Shown: positions 17,908 through 26,731 of the stretch, piece after piece | Numbering within the stretch: position 1 is the stretch's first letter | How the letters are laid out: each line of letters opens with the position of its first letter | Assembly (NCBI GenBank): GCA_964472565.1 | Contig: CAYYNB010000022.1 | Coordinates: forward strand, 1 to 49,378 | Direction of reading: 5' to 3' | Length of the DNA stretch: 49,378 bases | Source of the DNA: DATAMF01 sp964472565 | GTDB lineage: Bacteria > Chloroflexota > Anaerolineae > Aggregatilineales > Aggregatilineaceae | Translations under genes and position numbers: made by a program | The notes under the pieces: generated by a model | The model's input: only the letters and a program-made list of their open reading frames with translations | What the model was told of the DNA's origin: nothing | Databases searched by the model: none

Positions 17908-18654
17908 CTACATCTGACGGTTAAGATAGTGAACCACATCGGCTCGCATCTGGTTATACATGGTTGCTTCGGTTGCTTGCAGCTCGCCTGGTGTGATGAA
18001 GGGCCACACATCCTGCTGCATTCGTTCGGGTGAGCGCACCACTGCTTCAAGTTCGGCGGGAGATAGATTGATGCGCGCGCCGAGAATTTCAAATGACCGG
18101 TTACAGCCATCGGGGGGGCACTGGGCCGCGATCAGATCACGCCAGCCAGCCAGCGCCTTATCGGGCATAAAGGGCAGCCAATGATCCGGCGTGGTGGCAT
18201 ATAACAGCGTGCCCACCCCATGCGAGAGGCGGCTGTAATCGCGCGTGTCCAGCCAGGTGAGCATATAATTCCAGCGCCGCCGCGCCTGGGGATGTTCGGG
18301 GGTGTGACGGTAGGCAATCAGATGGGGCCGGATGAGTTGTTCACAAAACACCACATCCACCGCCAGATGCGCCATATACCCGGCAATGAATGCGAGCTGC
18401 GCTGGGTTTTGTACCTCACGAAGTTCAGGAAACTCCGTCAGCATCACTTGACAGGCCCCTGGCATCGCTTCAAGGGTGCAGTCATAAAAATGCGAACTGA
18501 CGCGCAGTTGGCCGAAAACATGCGCATCCGGCGCGACATTGCCCAGCAAAAACGCGCCCCGGTTGGCCGATAATAATTCATGATGAGCTGCATCCAACGC
18601 TGGATCATTTAACAGCCGTTCAGCAGCTACCAGATGGGTAAATGGTGTTGGCAT
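17908..18654 (-). CDS. zinc-dependent phospholipase C-like protein
   Basis: 248 residues from the ATG at 18654, beginning MPTPFTHLVAAERLL. The motifs GNVAPDAHVF and GYMAHLAVDVVF, with several conserved His and Asp, match the helical zinc-dependent phospholipase C/S1-P1 nuclease-like fold found in many environmental bacteria. There is no signal peptide, unlike clostridial alpha-toxin, so it may be an intracellular phosphoesterase. A TACAAT box ends only 7 bp before the ATG, which would give an almost leaderless transcript; no -35 is evident. Confidence 0.65.
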   Translation of the reverse strand: MPTPFTHLVAAERLLNDPALDAAHHELLSANRGAFLLGNVAPDAHVFGQLRVSSHFYDCTLEAMPGACQVMLTEFPELREVQNPAQLAFIAGYMAHLAVDVVFCEQLIRPHLIAYRHTPEHPQARRRWNYMLTWLDTRDYSRLSHGVGTLLYATTPDHWLPFMPDKALAGWRDLIAAQCPPDGCNRSFEILGARINLSPAELEAVVRSPERMQQDVWPFITPGELQATEATMYNQMRADVVHYLNRQM

Positions 18655-18829
18655 AGTGGTTATTGTAGCACTTCCCCCTGCGCCCGACATAGTTTGATCG
18701 AAACAAGCTACCCTATTTACACGTATAGAAGAATAAACCCGTAAAGATTAATATTAGCTGAAAAAGCGGCCATTCGTGGTGATCCGGGTTTACAATAGAA
18801 AATTGAGCCGTTCATATAGGTCAAAGACT

Positions 18830-19408
18830 ATGTATCAGTACCAGTACGATGAGTCTTTCGGTTACGAAAACCGCCCCTCGAAATCAGGCGGATCGTGGTT
18901 CAAAGAAGTGATTCAGCTTATTTTGCTGATTGTATTTCTGCGTATTGGAATCGATACGGTCTTGCCCCGCTATGTGGTCGATGGTGCCAGTATGGAACCC
19001 AACTTCCATACGAGTGAGCGGGTGATTGTGGACCGTCTGACCATGCTCATCTCTGGCCCTTCGCGTGGGGATGTGATCGTTCTGGATTCGCCGACCACAG
19101 AAGACGAGTTACTGATCAAACGGGTGATTGGGCTGCCGCACGAAACGGTCGTGATTCAGGACGGGCGTGTGTATGTGAATGGGCAGTTGTTAGACGAACC
19201 CTATGTCAACAATTTCTGCACCTATGCATCCTGTAACGGCACATGGGAACTCGGCCCTGATCAATTTTTTGTGCTGGGCGACAACCGCAGCCACAGCCTG
19301 GATAGTCATTCGTTCGGCCCCGTGCCGCGTTCCTCGATCAAAGGCATTGCGCGCGTGCGCTACTGGCCGCCAGATGAGGCGGATGTGCTCACTGCACCGG
19401 ATTATTAG
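18830..19408 (+). CDS. lepB: signal peptidase I
   Basis: 192 residues from the ATG at 18830. An earlier GTG at 18776 is in frame but precedes a TACAAT -10-like box at 18791-18796, so the later start is likely. An N-terminal cytosolic tail rich in Tyr and Gln is followed by one membrane helix (about 26-42). The catalytic Ser54 is in GASMEPNF and the Lys97 general base in LLIKRVIGLP. GDNRSHSLDSHSFGPV is the family's box E. It removes signal peptides from exported proteins on the outer face of the membrane. Confidence 0.93.
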   Translation: MYQYQYDESFGYENRPSKSGGSWFKEVIQLILLIVFLRIGIDTVLPRYVVDGASMEPNFHTSERVIVDRLTMLISGPSRGDVIVLDSPTTEDELLIKRVIGLPHETVVIQDGRVYVNGQLLDEPYVNNFCTYASCNGTWELGPDQFFVLGDNRSHSLDSHSFGPVPRSSIKGIARVRYWPPDEADVLTAPDY

Positions 19409-19412
19409 AATC

Positions 19413-19443
19413 AAAAAAGTGGGGTTGGTCGCCCCACTTTTTT
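19413..19443. terminator. strong bidirectional terminator
   Basis: A perfect 12-bp stem, AAAAAAGTGGGG (19413-19424) with CCCCACTTTTTT (19432-19443), and a 7-nt loop. It serves both lepB and the convergent L,D-transpeptidase-like gene, whose stop codon overlaps its right end. Confidence 0.9.
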
Positions 19444-20908
19444 ATGCCTGCACCGCCACCACCACACCTTCTTCGGCCCAGTTATAGAGTGTTTCGGCGT
19501 TTTCCAGGCTGAGCAATATACAGCCATAGGTGGCAGGCCGGCCCAGATCATCAGTCCACAGCAGATACCCGCCACTGCGCGTCGGGAAGCCGTGAAAACC
19601 GTTCCATAGGTCCATGTTTGGGCCGGGATGGTAGAACCCCATGAAATGCGGCATATATAAATCCCATTGATCCGCGTAGGCGTTTATTTCGTGGGATTGT
19701 ATCTGGAACACACCGAGCGCCGTTGGGCTGGTTGAAATGCCGGTTGAGATCGCCCAGTCGAAAACCACCTGACCATTGTCATAGGCCCACAGGTGCTGCT
19801 GGCTGCGGCTGACGATAATTCGCTTGCTGGGTACGACATCCAGTGGCACAAGCACGTCCTGTGAGGGAATTGTGAGAACTTCGCCCGCCGACAGCGCGTT
19901 GATGTTGACACCCGCATTTTCCGCCGCGATATAGGGATACGGCATCCCCAGTTTTTCACCAATCGCCGCCAATGTTTCTCCGGACTGAACGGTGTACTGG
20001 GTGGGATTGTGCCGGATGCGAACCGTCACGGTGGTCTGGTTGTTGGCCAGTGCGGTCTGCATAGCTTCCATTGCTGCTTCCACGTCGATATAACGCTCGT
20101 CGCCAAACACCGCATTCGCCGTCAGAAAGGCTTCCGGCCCGGCAATTTGGAAGGCCAGCGCGAGTCGATCTGTCGCCTGCGGGGTGGCGGTTAACCAGGC
20201 CGCCCAGACTTCCGGCGGGGCGCTCCAATTGTGCCACTCGTCGCGGATGGGATCATAACCCTGGACTGTAAAGGAACTGGACAGCAAGGCCGATGCCTGG
20301 GCGACCAGGGGGTTGGCGTCGGTCATAGTGGGATACACCGGCAGCATCACGAGATCAAGCGCGCCATCCGACAATTCTTCCACCGGATCTGTACTCAACC
20401 GGCTGACGGTGCCCAGGACATCCAGTTCGCGCCCCTCGACCGCAGGCACGGCGACGACTTGCCCTGCTTGCAGACGCACACCCGCGTTCACCGCCGGGAC
20501 ATCGATCTGCGGCTTCGCGTTTTGCAGATAGGCGGTTAACTGCGTGTTGTCAAAAGAGAAACCCGGATCACCTTCCACCAGGGCAAAGCCTGCTGCGCCG
20601 AGTTGATCCGGCGGCAGTGCCCAGATGTCGCTGCCGTCGCGCAAAATTAACCCATCCCGCGCGAGAAGCACCGCTGGTGGTTCATTCGATTCGGTATCCA
20701 GATTTCCGGATGCGTACAAAATCACCAGCACCCCGCCGACAAACAGAACGACGAGCGCAAACAGGACGCCAACGCCCGCTACCAGCAGCGTCGAGGTTTG
20801 GAACTTCATTTTGCGCGGTGCCGGGCGGCGCGGTGTGCGTGATGCAGATGGTCGGGCCGGTACAGCCGCTGGTCGAGCCGGTACGGGTCTGCGTGATGGA
20901 TGCTGCAT
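19442..20908 (-). CDS. L,D-transpeptidase-like (YkuD) protein with LysM domain
   Basis: 488 residues. A Pro/Arg-rich cytosolic tail (1-35) leads to a membrane anchor (about 37-62) and an external region. A VanW-like or pre-YkuD segment (about 80-310) includes DPGFSFDNTQL. A LysM repeat (TVQSGETLAAIGEKLGMPY) is followed by a C-terminal YkuD domain (about 365-488) opening with KRIIVSRSQQHLWAYDNGQV. The catalytic motif differs from the usual S-H-G-C-x-R: here it reads ATYGCILL, keeping Cys but replacing His with Tyr and the Arg with Leu. HGFP upstream keeps its His. A cell-wall role is likely; transpeptidase activity is uncertain. A perfect TATAAT lies at 20944-20949 on the minus strand. Confidence 0.82.
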   Translation of the reverse strand: MQHPSRRPVPARPAAVPARPSASRTPRRPAPRKMKFQTSTLLVAGVGVLFALVVLFVGGVLVILYASGNLDTESNEPPAVLLARDGLILRDGSDIWALPPDQLGAAGFALVEGDPGFSFDNTQLTAYLQNAKPQIDVPAVNAGVRLQAGQVVAVPAVEGRELDVLGTVSRLSTDPVEELSDGALDLVMLPVYPTMTDANPLVAQASALLSSSFTVQGYDPIRDEWHNWSAPPEVWAAWLTATPQATDRLALAFQIAGPEAFLTANAVFGDERYIDVEAAMEAMQTALANNQTTVTVRIRHNPTQYTVQSGETLAAIGEKLGMPYPYIAAENAGVNINALSAGEVLTIPSQDVLVPLDVVPSKRIIVSRSQQHLWAYDNGQVVFDWAISTGISTSPTALGVFQIQSHEINAYADQWDLYMPHFMGFYHPGPNMDLWNGFHGFPTRSGGYLLWTDDLGRPATYGCILLSLENAETLYNWAEEGVVVAVQA

Positions 20909-21021
20909 AGTGTCTCACTGTTATGTATGAAGCGATTATGACTATTATAGGGTTAATAGACTGCATATTCCATGCGGGGATGAGGAATCGGAAGGGATGC
21001 GTAGGGTAAGCAGCAGGTTGA

Positions 21022-21046
21022 TAAAAAGTTGGGCGGCCCAGCCGCC
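21022..21046 (-). terminator. intrinsic terminator of the WXG100 gene
   Basis: On the minus strand GGCGGC (21046-21041) and GCCGCC (21037-21032) form a 6-bp GC stem with a three-base loop, followed by CAAC and five T residues (27-23). It starts 10 bp past the WXG100 stop. Confidence 0.6.
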
Positions 21047-21056
21047 GCCCCGTACC

Positions 21057-21356
21057 CTAGTCCTGGAGGAGAGAACGCACTTCAGCCTGAACTTGCCGGA
21101 CCTTGTTCGCCGTCGTGATCAGATCGCCGCCCATCTCATTAATTTCTTCGATCAACAGCCTCATCTGCTCAAACATCTGTTCCATCTTGGTATAAAACGA
21201 CTGTGCCGCTGCACCCTGGAAACTGCCTTGCAGATTATTCACTTGATTCCGCATCCGGGTCATGGCCGCTTCGGCTTCCTGACCTGCGGTGTTAAAATCG
21301 TGTCCCGCCTGTTCGACCTGGGCTGCATCCACATTGAGAAGGTCTTCATTTGCCAT
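21057..21356 (-). CDS. WXG100-family protein (EsxA-like), F-x-G variant
   Basis: 99 residues, no signal peptide, two amphipathic helices (about 8-42 and 52-98) joined by a turn. The turn reads S-F46-Q-G48 followed by AAAQSFYTKM. This matches the WXG100 pattern (W-x-G, then A and F at fixed spacing) except that Phe replaces Trp. Such proteins form helical-hairpin dimers and are exported by, or required for, type VII secretion. A run of six G residues (21363-21368) is the ribosome binding site, and a consensus promoter lies at 21396-21424. The EssB-like gene is immediately upstream on the same strand and the EssC-like ATPase is divergent. A C-terminal YxxxD/E export motif is not seen. Confidence 0.85.
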   Translation of the reverse strand: MANEDLLNVDAAQVEQAGHDFNTAGQEAEAAMTRMRNQVNNLQGSFQGAAAQSFYTKMEQMFEQMRLLIEEINEMGGDLITTANKVRQVQAEVRSLLQD

Positions 21357-21395
21357 AATATTCCCCCCTTTATGGGTTAACCGTCACTAAAAATC

Positions 21396-21424
21396 ACTGT
21401 AGTTCAATCTCAGCACCCTGTCAA
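21396..21424 (-). promoter_or_regulatory. sigma70-type promoter for the WXG100 gene
   Basis: On the minus strand TTGACA (21424-21419), a 17-bp spacer and TACAGT (21401-21396). The -35 is perfect and the -10 matches at four of six. It lets the WXG100 gene be transcribed separately from the pseudokinase gene upstream. Confidence 0.65.
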
Positions 21425-21458
21425 TAGGGCTAAGAACTTCTTCATACTTTTTATAAAT

Positions 21459-22523
21459 TCAGAGAATTAACCACGCTAGAAGAGCCAGTGCAACCACCCC
21501 GATAACTGCCAGTAATATAATCATTGTACGACGATCTAAGCCGGAACGGGGTTCAGCGGGGACTGCGCCAAACATCACCTGCATCCCTTTCGCAAAGCTA
21601 CGCAGATCAGGCTGGCGTCGAGCCGGGTTTTTATCCAATGCCTGGTGTACAATGCCCACCAATGAGGGATTCAGTTCGGGGCGGCATTGGTTCAACGGGG
21701 TAGGATACTGATTGACCACCAGCTCCCGCACTTCATCATCCTGGCGCATTTTAGCGGAATACGCCGGTTGGCCCGCGAGCATTTCATAGATCAGCAGTCC
21801 CAGCGAATAAACATCCGTTGCCGGGGTGCATAATTCGCCGCGAATTTGCTCCGGGGCAAGATACGCGGGCACACCATACGTTTGCGCCCAGCGGACATCG
21901 ACTTGCTGCATCGGCGCGGCCAGCATAAGATCGAGCAGCATCGGGCGCGGAATGCCGTTTTTATCGGTGCGAATCAGGATGTTATCAGGATGCAGGTTGA
22001 GCAGCAGCCGCTGCTGCGCCAGATGCAAATAGGCAAGCGCATTGGCAAGCTGTGTTCCAATCCAGATCGCATGCTGAGAAAACAATTGGGAACTCTGGAT
22101 CAGCATATCGCGCAAAAACTGACCACGCGCGGGTTTGTAGACAATATAGTATTTCGCCTCACCCTGAATCGTATCGCGGCCATAGGCACGCCGTTCGTTG
22201 GAATACGCGGAAACAAGCTGTGGATAAGCAGCCTGCGGACGGCGCGTGAGCAGGGCCAGCAAACGGGCTTCTTCTTTAAGCGGCTCTTCGCAGCCCCGGT
22301 GGGCCACTTTAACCCATACGGGTTGTTTCCCCCGCTGCGCATGGTAGATCACCGACATCCGAAAGACGCGCCAGATCTGAGTAATTTGAATCTCACCGCC
22401 AAGCATTTCGCCATGCTCGAACACCAGCGATAACGTCCCCGGCGGGCAGTTTGACTCACGGTTTTGGCACCAGCGCGCCCCTTCGCTGGCAAGCCGTCCA
22501 CAGTGGGTGCAGATCTGTTTCAT
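21459..22523 (-). CDS. zinc-ribbon pseudokinase with C-terminal membrane anchor (EssB-like candidate)
   Basis: 354 residues. A zinc-ribbon-like motif uses Cys5, Cys8, Cys19 and Cys26. A Hanks-type kinase fold follows (about 40-315) and then a single C-terminal membrane helix (about 331-354) that ends the protein. The ATP-binding Lys is kept (VWVKVAH, Lys72) and so is the APE motif (LAPEQ, 223-225). The catalytic loop HRDLKPxN is LLNLHPDN (174-181), losing His, Arg, catalytic Asp and Lys, and DFG is DLM (198-200). It is therefore a predicted pseudokinase. In type VIIb systems EssB/YukC is a membrane-anchored pseudokinase, so position and architecture suggest an EssB counterpart, but it lacks the extracellular domain. 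AGGGGA precedes the ATG. Confidence 0.8.
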   Translation of the reverse strand: MKQICTHCGRLASEGARWCQNRESNCPPGTLSLVFEHGEMLGGEIQITQIWRVFRMSVIYHAQRGKQPVWVKVAHRGCEEPLKEEARLLALLTRRPQAAYPQLVSAYSNERRAYGRDTIQGEAKYYIVYKPARGQFLRDMLIQSSQLFSQHAIWIGTQLANALAYLHLAQQRLLLNLHPDNILIRTDKNGIPRPMLLDLMLAAPMQQVDVRWAQTYGVPAYLAPEQIRGELCTPATDVYSLGLLIYEMLAGQPAYSAKMRQDDEVRELVVNQYPTPLNQCRPELNPSLVGIVHQALDKNPARRQPDLRSFAKGMQVMFGAVPAEPRSGLDRRTMIILLAVIGVVALALLAWLIL

Positions 22524-22570
22524 AAATGATCCCCTATCCGAAAATAATGTGAAATTCTAGCCTGCTCCGG

Positions 22571-22599
22571 TTGACAAGCCACAGTGCCTATGCCATGAT
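22571..22599 (+). promoter_or_regulatory. sigma70-type promoter of the EssC-kinase operon
   Basis: TTGACA (22571-22576), a 17-bp spacer and CATGAT (22594-22599). The -35 is perfect and the -10 matches at four of six. The leader is about 70 nt and ends in a six-G ribosome binding site (22666-22671), similar to the one of the WXG100 gene. Confidence 0.65.
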
Positions 22600-22675
22600 G
22601 GTAAAGAAAAGGCTTACCTGTTTACCTTACTTCTGCATTTATTTGGCGTCAAGTAATTTTTAAGCGGGGGGAATA

Positions 22676-25600
22676 ATGCCCGATTCTTTTAATCGTCCAC
22701 CGCGGATTCAGCCTGAACTGCCAACCGGCGAAATCAACATACCTAATCCACCCTCTGTGAATGTCATGGGCGGGCGGCTGAGTCTGGTGACGATGGTGCT
22801 GCCGCTCATCACGGTGCTGACCTATGCGCTGATCGGTGGCCGCACCCGGAATCCACTCTACTTACTGCCGATGGGGCTATCCGTCATCATGATGAGTTTT
22901 GTCGGGCTGATGACATGGCGGCGCAGCCAGCGGAATGAAGCAACCAAACAGGCGAACTATAAACAAATCCTGTTCAACCTGCGCGACAAGCTGCAAAAAT
23001 CACACGATCAGCAGCAAATTTTTTACAACCATAACTACCCTGATCTCAATCGACTGATCCAGATGGCGAATACCCTGGACTCCCGCCTGTGGGAACGGCG
23101 CACCGGGGATGGTGATTTTGCGGCACTGCGTATGGGGATCGGGCTGCTGCCTTCCACCGTCATCGCCAAACCGCCCTCCAATGAAAACACCGATGCTCCC
23201 CAGCTTCCCGCCGCGTTAAAGCTGGCTGATGAATTTTCCAAAGTGCGCGATGTCCCGATCCCGCTGCCGCTGCGCCACGCGCATGCGGTCGGCATCGCCG
23301 GGCGCGACTACCAGCCAACCGCCGCGTTTACCCGTGCGATCCTGGTGTCCTATGCGGCGCTGCATGCTCCCACCGACGCGCGCCTGTACATTATCGGCAG
23401 CCCTGAAACAGAAGCCCAGTGGCAGTGGGCAAGCTGGCTGCCGCACACCAATACCTCACGGAATGAACAGGGTGCAGGCGATCAACTCAGTTTTAAAGCC
23501 TCGCGTATTCGCCGCACCTGGGACGGCTTGCAGGCGGAACTCGAACGCCGCCAGGTTCGTCTGGCCGAAAACAACAAACAAGAGAGTTTCCGGCTTCCAT
23601 TTCTGGTGGTGGTGATCGATCTTTTTACCTCCCAGCCGAACAGCCCTCAGGAGGTTGAAACAGAAGCGGCGGTTTCGCTGCTGCTCAAACATGGGCGCGA
23701 ACTCGGCGCGGCGGTGATCTTCATGGTGCCCGATTATCGCCTCATTCCCAGCGAATGCGTGGCTGTGATTGATGTGGAGCCGTCCGGGGCCAATCTCGTT
23801 TTCCGTTATGCTGAGGTCGGTGTGAATACGACACGGCGTGATGGCTGGGGGGATACGATTGATGTCCAGCGCGCCGAATATGAGTTTGCGCGCAAACTGG
23901 CACCGCTAGCCCTGCGCAGCAGCTACGGGGCCGATCTGCCGTTGGCGCTCAGCCTGCTGGACCTGTTTGGAAACCCCGAAAGCATCGACAAGCTGCCGGT
24001 GGCTGAAAATTGGCGCAAAACCCGCGCCCCCAATTCAAACTGGCCCGAAGTGCCTATCGGTGTGATGCTTGGCGGGCGCATTCGGAACCTCGTCTTCAGC
24101 GCCGCCCAGGACGGTATTCACGGCCTCATCGCAGGCACGACGGGATCGGGCAAAAGCGAACTGTTGATGACGATTATCACCGGGTTGGCGGTGCGTTACG
24201 ATCCCAGCATTGTCAATTTTGTGCTGGTGGACTACAAAGGCGGCACGGCTTTTGATGCGTTCCGCAAGCTACCCCATACCGTCGATGTGATCACCAACCT
24301 GCAAGGGCAGGCGGGCGCGCGGATGTTCACTGCCATTCGTGCCGAACTGAACCGCCGCGCCAAAATTCTGGCGGATGCGAACTCAAAAGACATCGCGGCT
24401 TATCGCGGCGCAGGGCTGCATCTTAAACAACCACTGCCGCATCTGTTCGTGATCATTGATGAGTTCGCGGAAATGATCAAAGAGATGCCGGAATTTAAGG
24501 CGCAGCTTGACAGCATCGCCCGCCTGGGACGCGCGCTCGGTGTGCATCTCATCCTGGCGACCCAGCGCCCCAGCGGTGTCGTGAGCGATCAAATCCGCGC
24601 CAATATGAAATTCCGCATCTGTCTGCGCGTCGAAACGCCGGATGACAGCCGCGAACTGCTCCGCCGCACCGATGCGGCTTTTCTCCCGGCGAACATTCCA
24701 GGGCGGGCGTATATCCAGGTGGGCAACGAAAACGTGGAACTGATCCAGGTGGCGCGGGCGGCGGCTCCCTACCAGGGGCGTCAGGTTGATACCACCCCGG
24801 CGGTGATCTGGCACAACCGGCAGGTGACGGGTGTTCAAAACGCGGCGGCCCAGTCTCGTGAATCAACGGCCCAGATCGTGCCCCTCACCGATGTGCTGAT
24901 CCAGCACACGGCGGCGCTTGCCAGCGAAGACAAAAACGTGCATATCCAGCCCAAACCCTGGCCCGATCCGCTGCCGGAACGCTTGCTGCTCGAAGATGTG
25001 AATCCGGCTCTGCGTGACTGGTACGACGACGAAGGCCAGTGGCGCGGTGCGGCCTGGGGTACACGCGCTTTAAAAGCGGTGGTTGGCTTAGTCGATAACC
25101 CGGCCCAGGCCGAACAGCTTCCGCTCGAACTGGACCTAGCGCGCGGGCACCTCGTCGTTTTCGGGGCGGGCGGCTGGGGCAAAACAACCCTGCTGCGCGC
25201 CATTATCACCAGTCTGATCGCCACCCATTCCCCCGCCGAATTGCAGCTTTATCTGCTCGATTTTGGCGGACGAGGGCTAGCGGTCTTCGATGAGCTGCCC
25301 CACACCGGCGCGATCATCACCCCGCCGGAAGGCGAGCGCGTGTTGCGCCTGCTGCGTAAGCTGAATAACGTGCTGGAAGACCGAAAAACCGTGTTGAGTC
25401 AGGCTCACGCCGATAATCTGGTGGACTACAACCGCGACCATCCCCAGGCGGTGCTGCCTGCATTTCTGGTGATCGTGGACAATTTTGCCGAGTTTCGCGA
25501 AAATTTCGCCGACGAGTTGGATAATTTCACCGGGTTAGCCCGCGAAGGGCGCGCCTATGGTATTCATCTGGTGATAGCGGCTGAACAGGTTACTGCCATT

Positions 25601-26731
25601 CCCCCCAAGCTCTACAGCCAGTTTACCGAGCGGCTGACGCTGCGTTTAGCCGACAGCACCGAGTATTCATCGGTGGTGGGACGCGGCGTGCCCGATATGG
25701 CTGAAATACCGGGGCGCGGTTTTGTGCGGTTAGAGCGTACCCCGCTCGAATTTCAGGTGGCGCTGCCTATCCAGCACAAGCGCCACGCGGTGAATGGGGC
25801 CGATGATCGGACCGAACTTGAAGAATTAGCCGATCTCGCGCACCGCATGGCAGCGGCCTGGACTGATGTCAAACCGGAATCCATTGATATTTTACGCCCC
25901 GTGATTCTGCTCAAGGACATTCTGCGCCCGGCGGCTTCCCGCCGCGTCGAGTCTATGCTGGGTATGGCCGACCTGGACCTGAACCCGGTCAGCATCAGCT
26001 TACGCGCTCAAGGACCGCATTTTGTGGTGGTGGGGCCGCCGCTGTCTGGCAAAACAACCGCCCTGCGAACCTGGGTTTTGTCGCTTACCACGCGCTACAC
26101 CCCCGATCAGGCTGCCTTTTGTCTGGTGGATTTCCAGCGGCGCTTTTTTGAGTACGGCGGGCAGCACAAACTGTCCGACATTCCACACGTACTGGGGACT
26201 GCTTCTGAAACGCCGGAACTTGAAGCGCTGGCTGAGAGACTGCTCAAAGAGTTTGAAGCCCGCCGCGCGGATTCCACGTTGAGCCGACCTGATATGTATA
26301 TCATCGTGGACAACTATGAAGATATTGGCGCTGCTGTCGGGATGAGCGGACGCGCCCTGTTTACCAAGATTGGAGAATTGGCGCGCAAGTATGGTAATGA
26401 TGGTCTGCATTTTATCATCGGCGGCTCGCTGAATATTCTGCGCACGGGCGACGATCTGATCAAACACGTCACCGGGCCGCGTTTCGGCCTGGGATTGGAT
26501 GCGAGTGAATCGCCGACGGCGTTAGGTGCGCGCATCAAAGGCGGTGCGTCCGAATTTCCACCAGGGCGGGGGTATCTGGTGAAGTCGGGACGCGCATCAC
26601 TCATTCAGGTTGCCACGCCTGAAACGGATAACCGCGAAGAAGCGCTCGACAACTGGGTACACCGCATTCAGGATGCTTGCAACGGACGGCGCGCCGCATG
26701 GTTCGATGATCACACCGAGGAGGGCGCGTAA
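22676..26731 (+). CDS. essC: EssC/EccC-like FtsK-SpoIIIE ATPase of a type VII secretion system
   Basis: 1351 residues. Two membrane helices lie near the N terminus (about 36-54 and 61-80) and three FtsK/SpoIIIE ATPase domains follow a cytosolic linker. Domain 1 has Walker A GTTGSGKS (487-494) and Walker B FVIIDEF (Asp595, Glu596). Domain 2 has GAGGWGKT (830-837) and IVDNF (Asp935, Asn936). Domain 3 has GPPLSGKT (1120-1127) and IVDNY (Asp1212, Asn1213). The catalytic Glu thus survives only in domain 1. The protein would be the motor that recognises and exports WXG100-type substrates. Unlike Firmicute EssC it has no N-terminal FHA domains; an FHA domain is encoded by the next gene, which overlaps by 1 bp (TAATG). 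Confidence 0.9.
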   Translation: MPDSFNRPPRIQPELPTGEINIPNPPSVNVMGGRLSLVTMVLPLITVLTYALIGGRTRNPLYLLPMGLSVIMMSFVGLMTWRRSQRNEATKQANYKQILFNLRDKLQKSHDQQQIFYNHNYPDLNRLIQMANTLDSRLWERRTGDGDFAALRMGIGLLPSTVIAKPPSNENTDAPQLPAALKLADEFSKVRDVPIPLPLRHAHAVGIAGRDYQPTAAFTRAILVSYAALHAPTDARLYIIGSPETEAQWQWASWLPHTNTSRNEQGAGDQLSFKASRIRRTWDGLQAELERRQVRLAENNKQESFRLPFLVVVIDLFTSQPNSPQEVETEAAVSLLLKHGRELGAAVIFMVPDYRLIPSECVAVIDVEPSGANLVFRYAEVGVNTTRRDGWGDTIDVQRAEYEFARKLAPLALRSSYGADLPLALSLLDLFGNPESIDKLPVAENWRKTRAPNSNWPEVPIGVMLGGRIRNLVFSAAQDGIHGLIAGTTGSGKSELLMTIITGLAVRYDPSIVNFVLVDYKGGTAFDAFRKLPHTVDVITNLQGQAGARMFTAIRAELNRRAKILADANSKDIAAYRGAGLHLKQPLPHLFVIIDEFAEMIKEMPEFKAQLDSIARLGRALGVHLILATQRPSGVVSDQIRANMKFRICLRVETPDDSRELLRRTDAAFLPANIPGRAYIQVGNENVELIQVARAAAPYQGRQVDTTPAVIWHNRQVTGVQNAAAQSRESTAQIVPLTDVLIQHTAALASEDKNVHIQPKPWPDPLPERLLLEDVNPALRDWYDDEGQWRGAAWGTRALKAVVGLVDNPAQAEQLPLELDLARGHLVVFGAGGWGKTTLLRAIITSLIATHSPAELQLYLLDFGGRGLAVFDELPHTGAIITPPEGERVLRLLRKLNNVLEDRKTVLSQAHADNLVDYNRDHPQAVLPAFLVIVDNFAEFRENFADELDNFTGLAREGRAYGIHLVIAAEQVTAIPPKLYSQFTERLTLRLADSTEYSSVVGRGVPDMAEIPGRGFVRLERTPLEFQVALPIQHKRHAVNGADDRTELEELADLAHRMAAAWTDVKPESIDILRPVILLKDILRPAASRRVESMLGMADLDLNPVSISLRAQGPHFVVVGPPLSGKTTALRTWVLSLTTRYTPDQAAFCLVDFQRRFFEYGGQHKLSDIPHVLGTASETPELEALAERLLKEFEARRADSTLSRPDMYIIVDNYEDIGAAVGMSGRALFTKIGELARKYGNDGLHFIIGGSLNILRTGDDLIKHVTGPRFGLGLDASESPTALGARIKGGASEFPPGRGYLVKSGRASLIQVATPETDNREEALDNWVHRIQDACNGRRAAWFDDHTEEGA

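Noticed and set aside
24010..25224. Short frames on both strands inside the EssC gene.
   Set aside because: They lie wholly within a 1351-residue protein with three recognisable ATPase domains and have no motifs or start signals.
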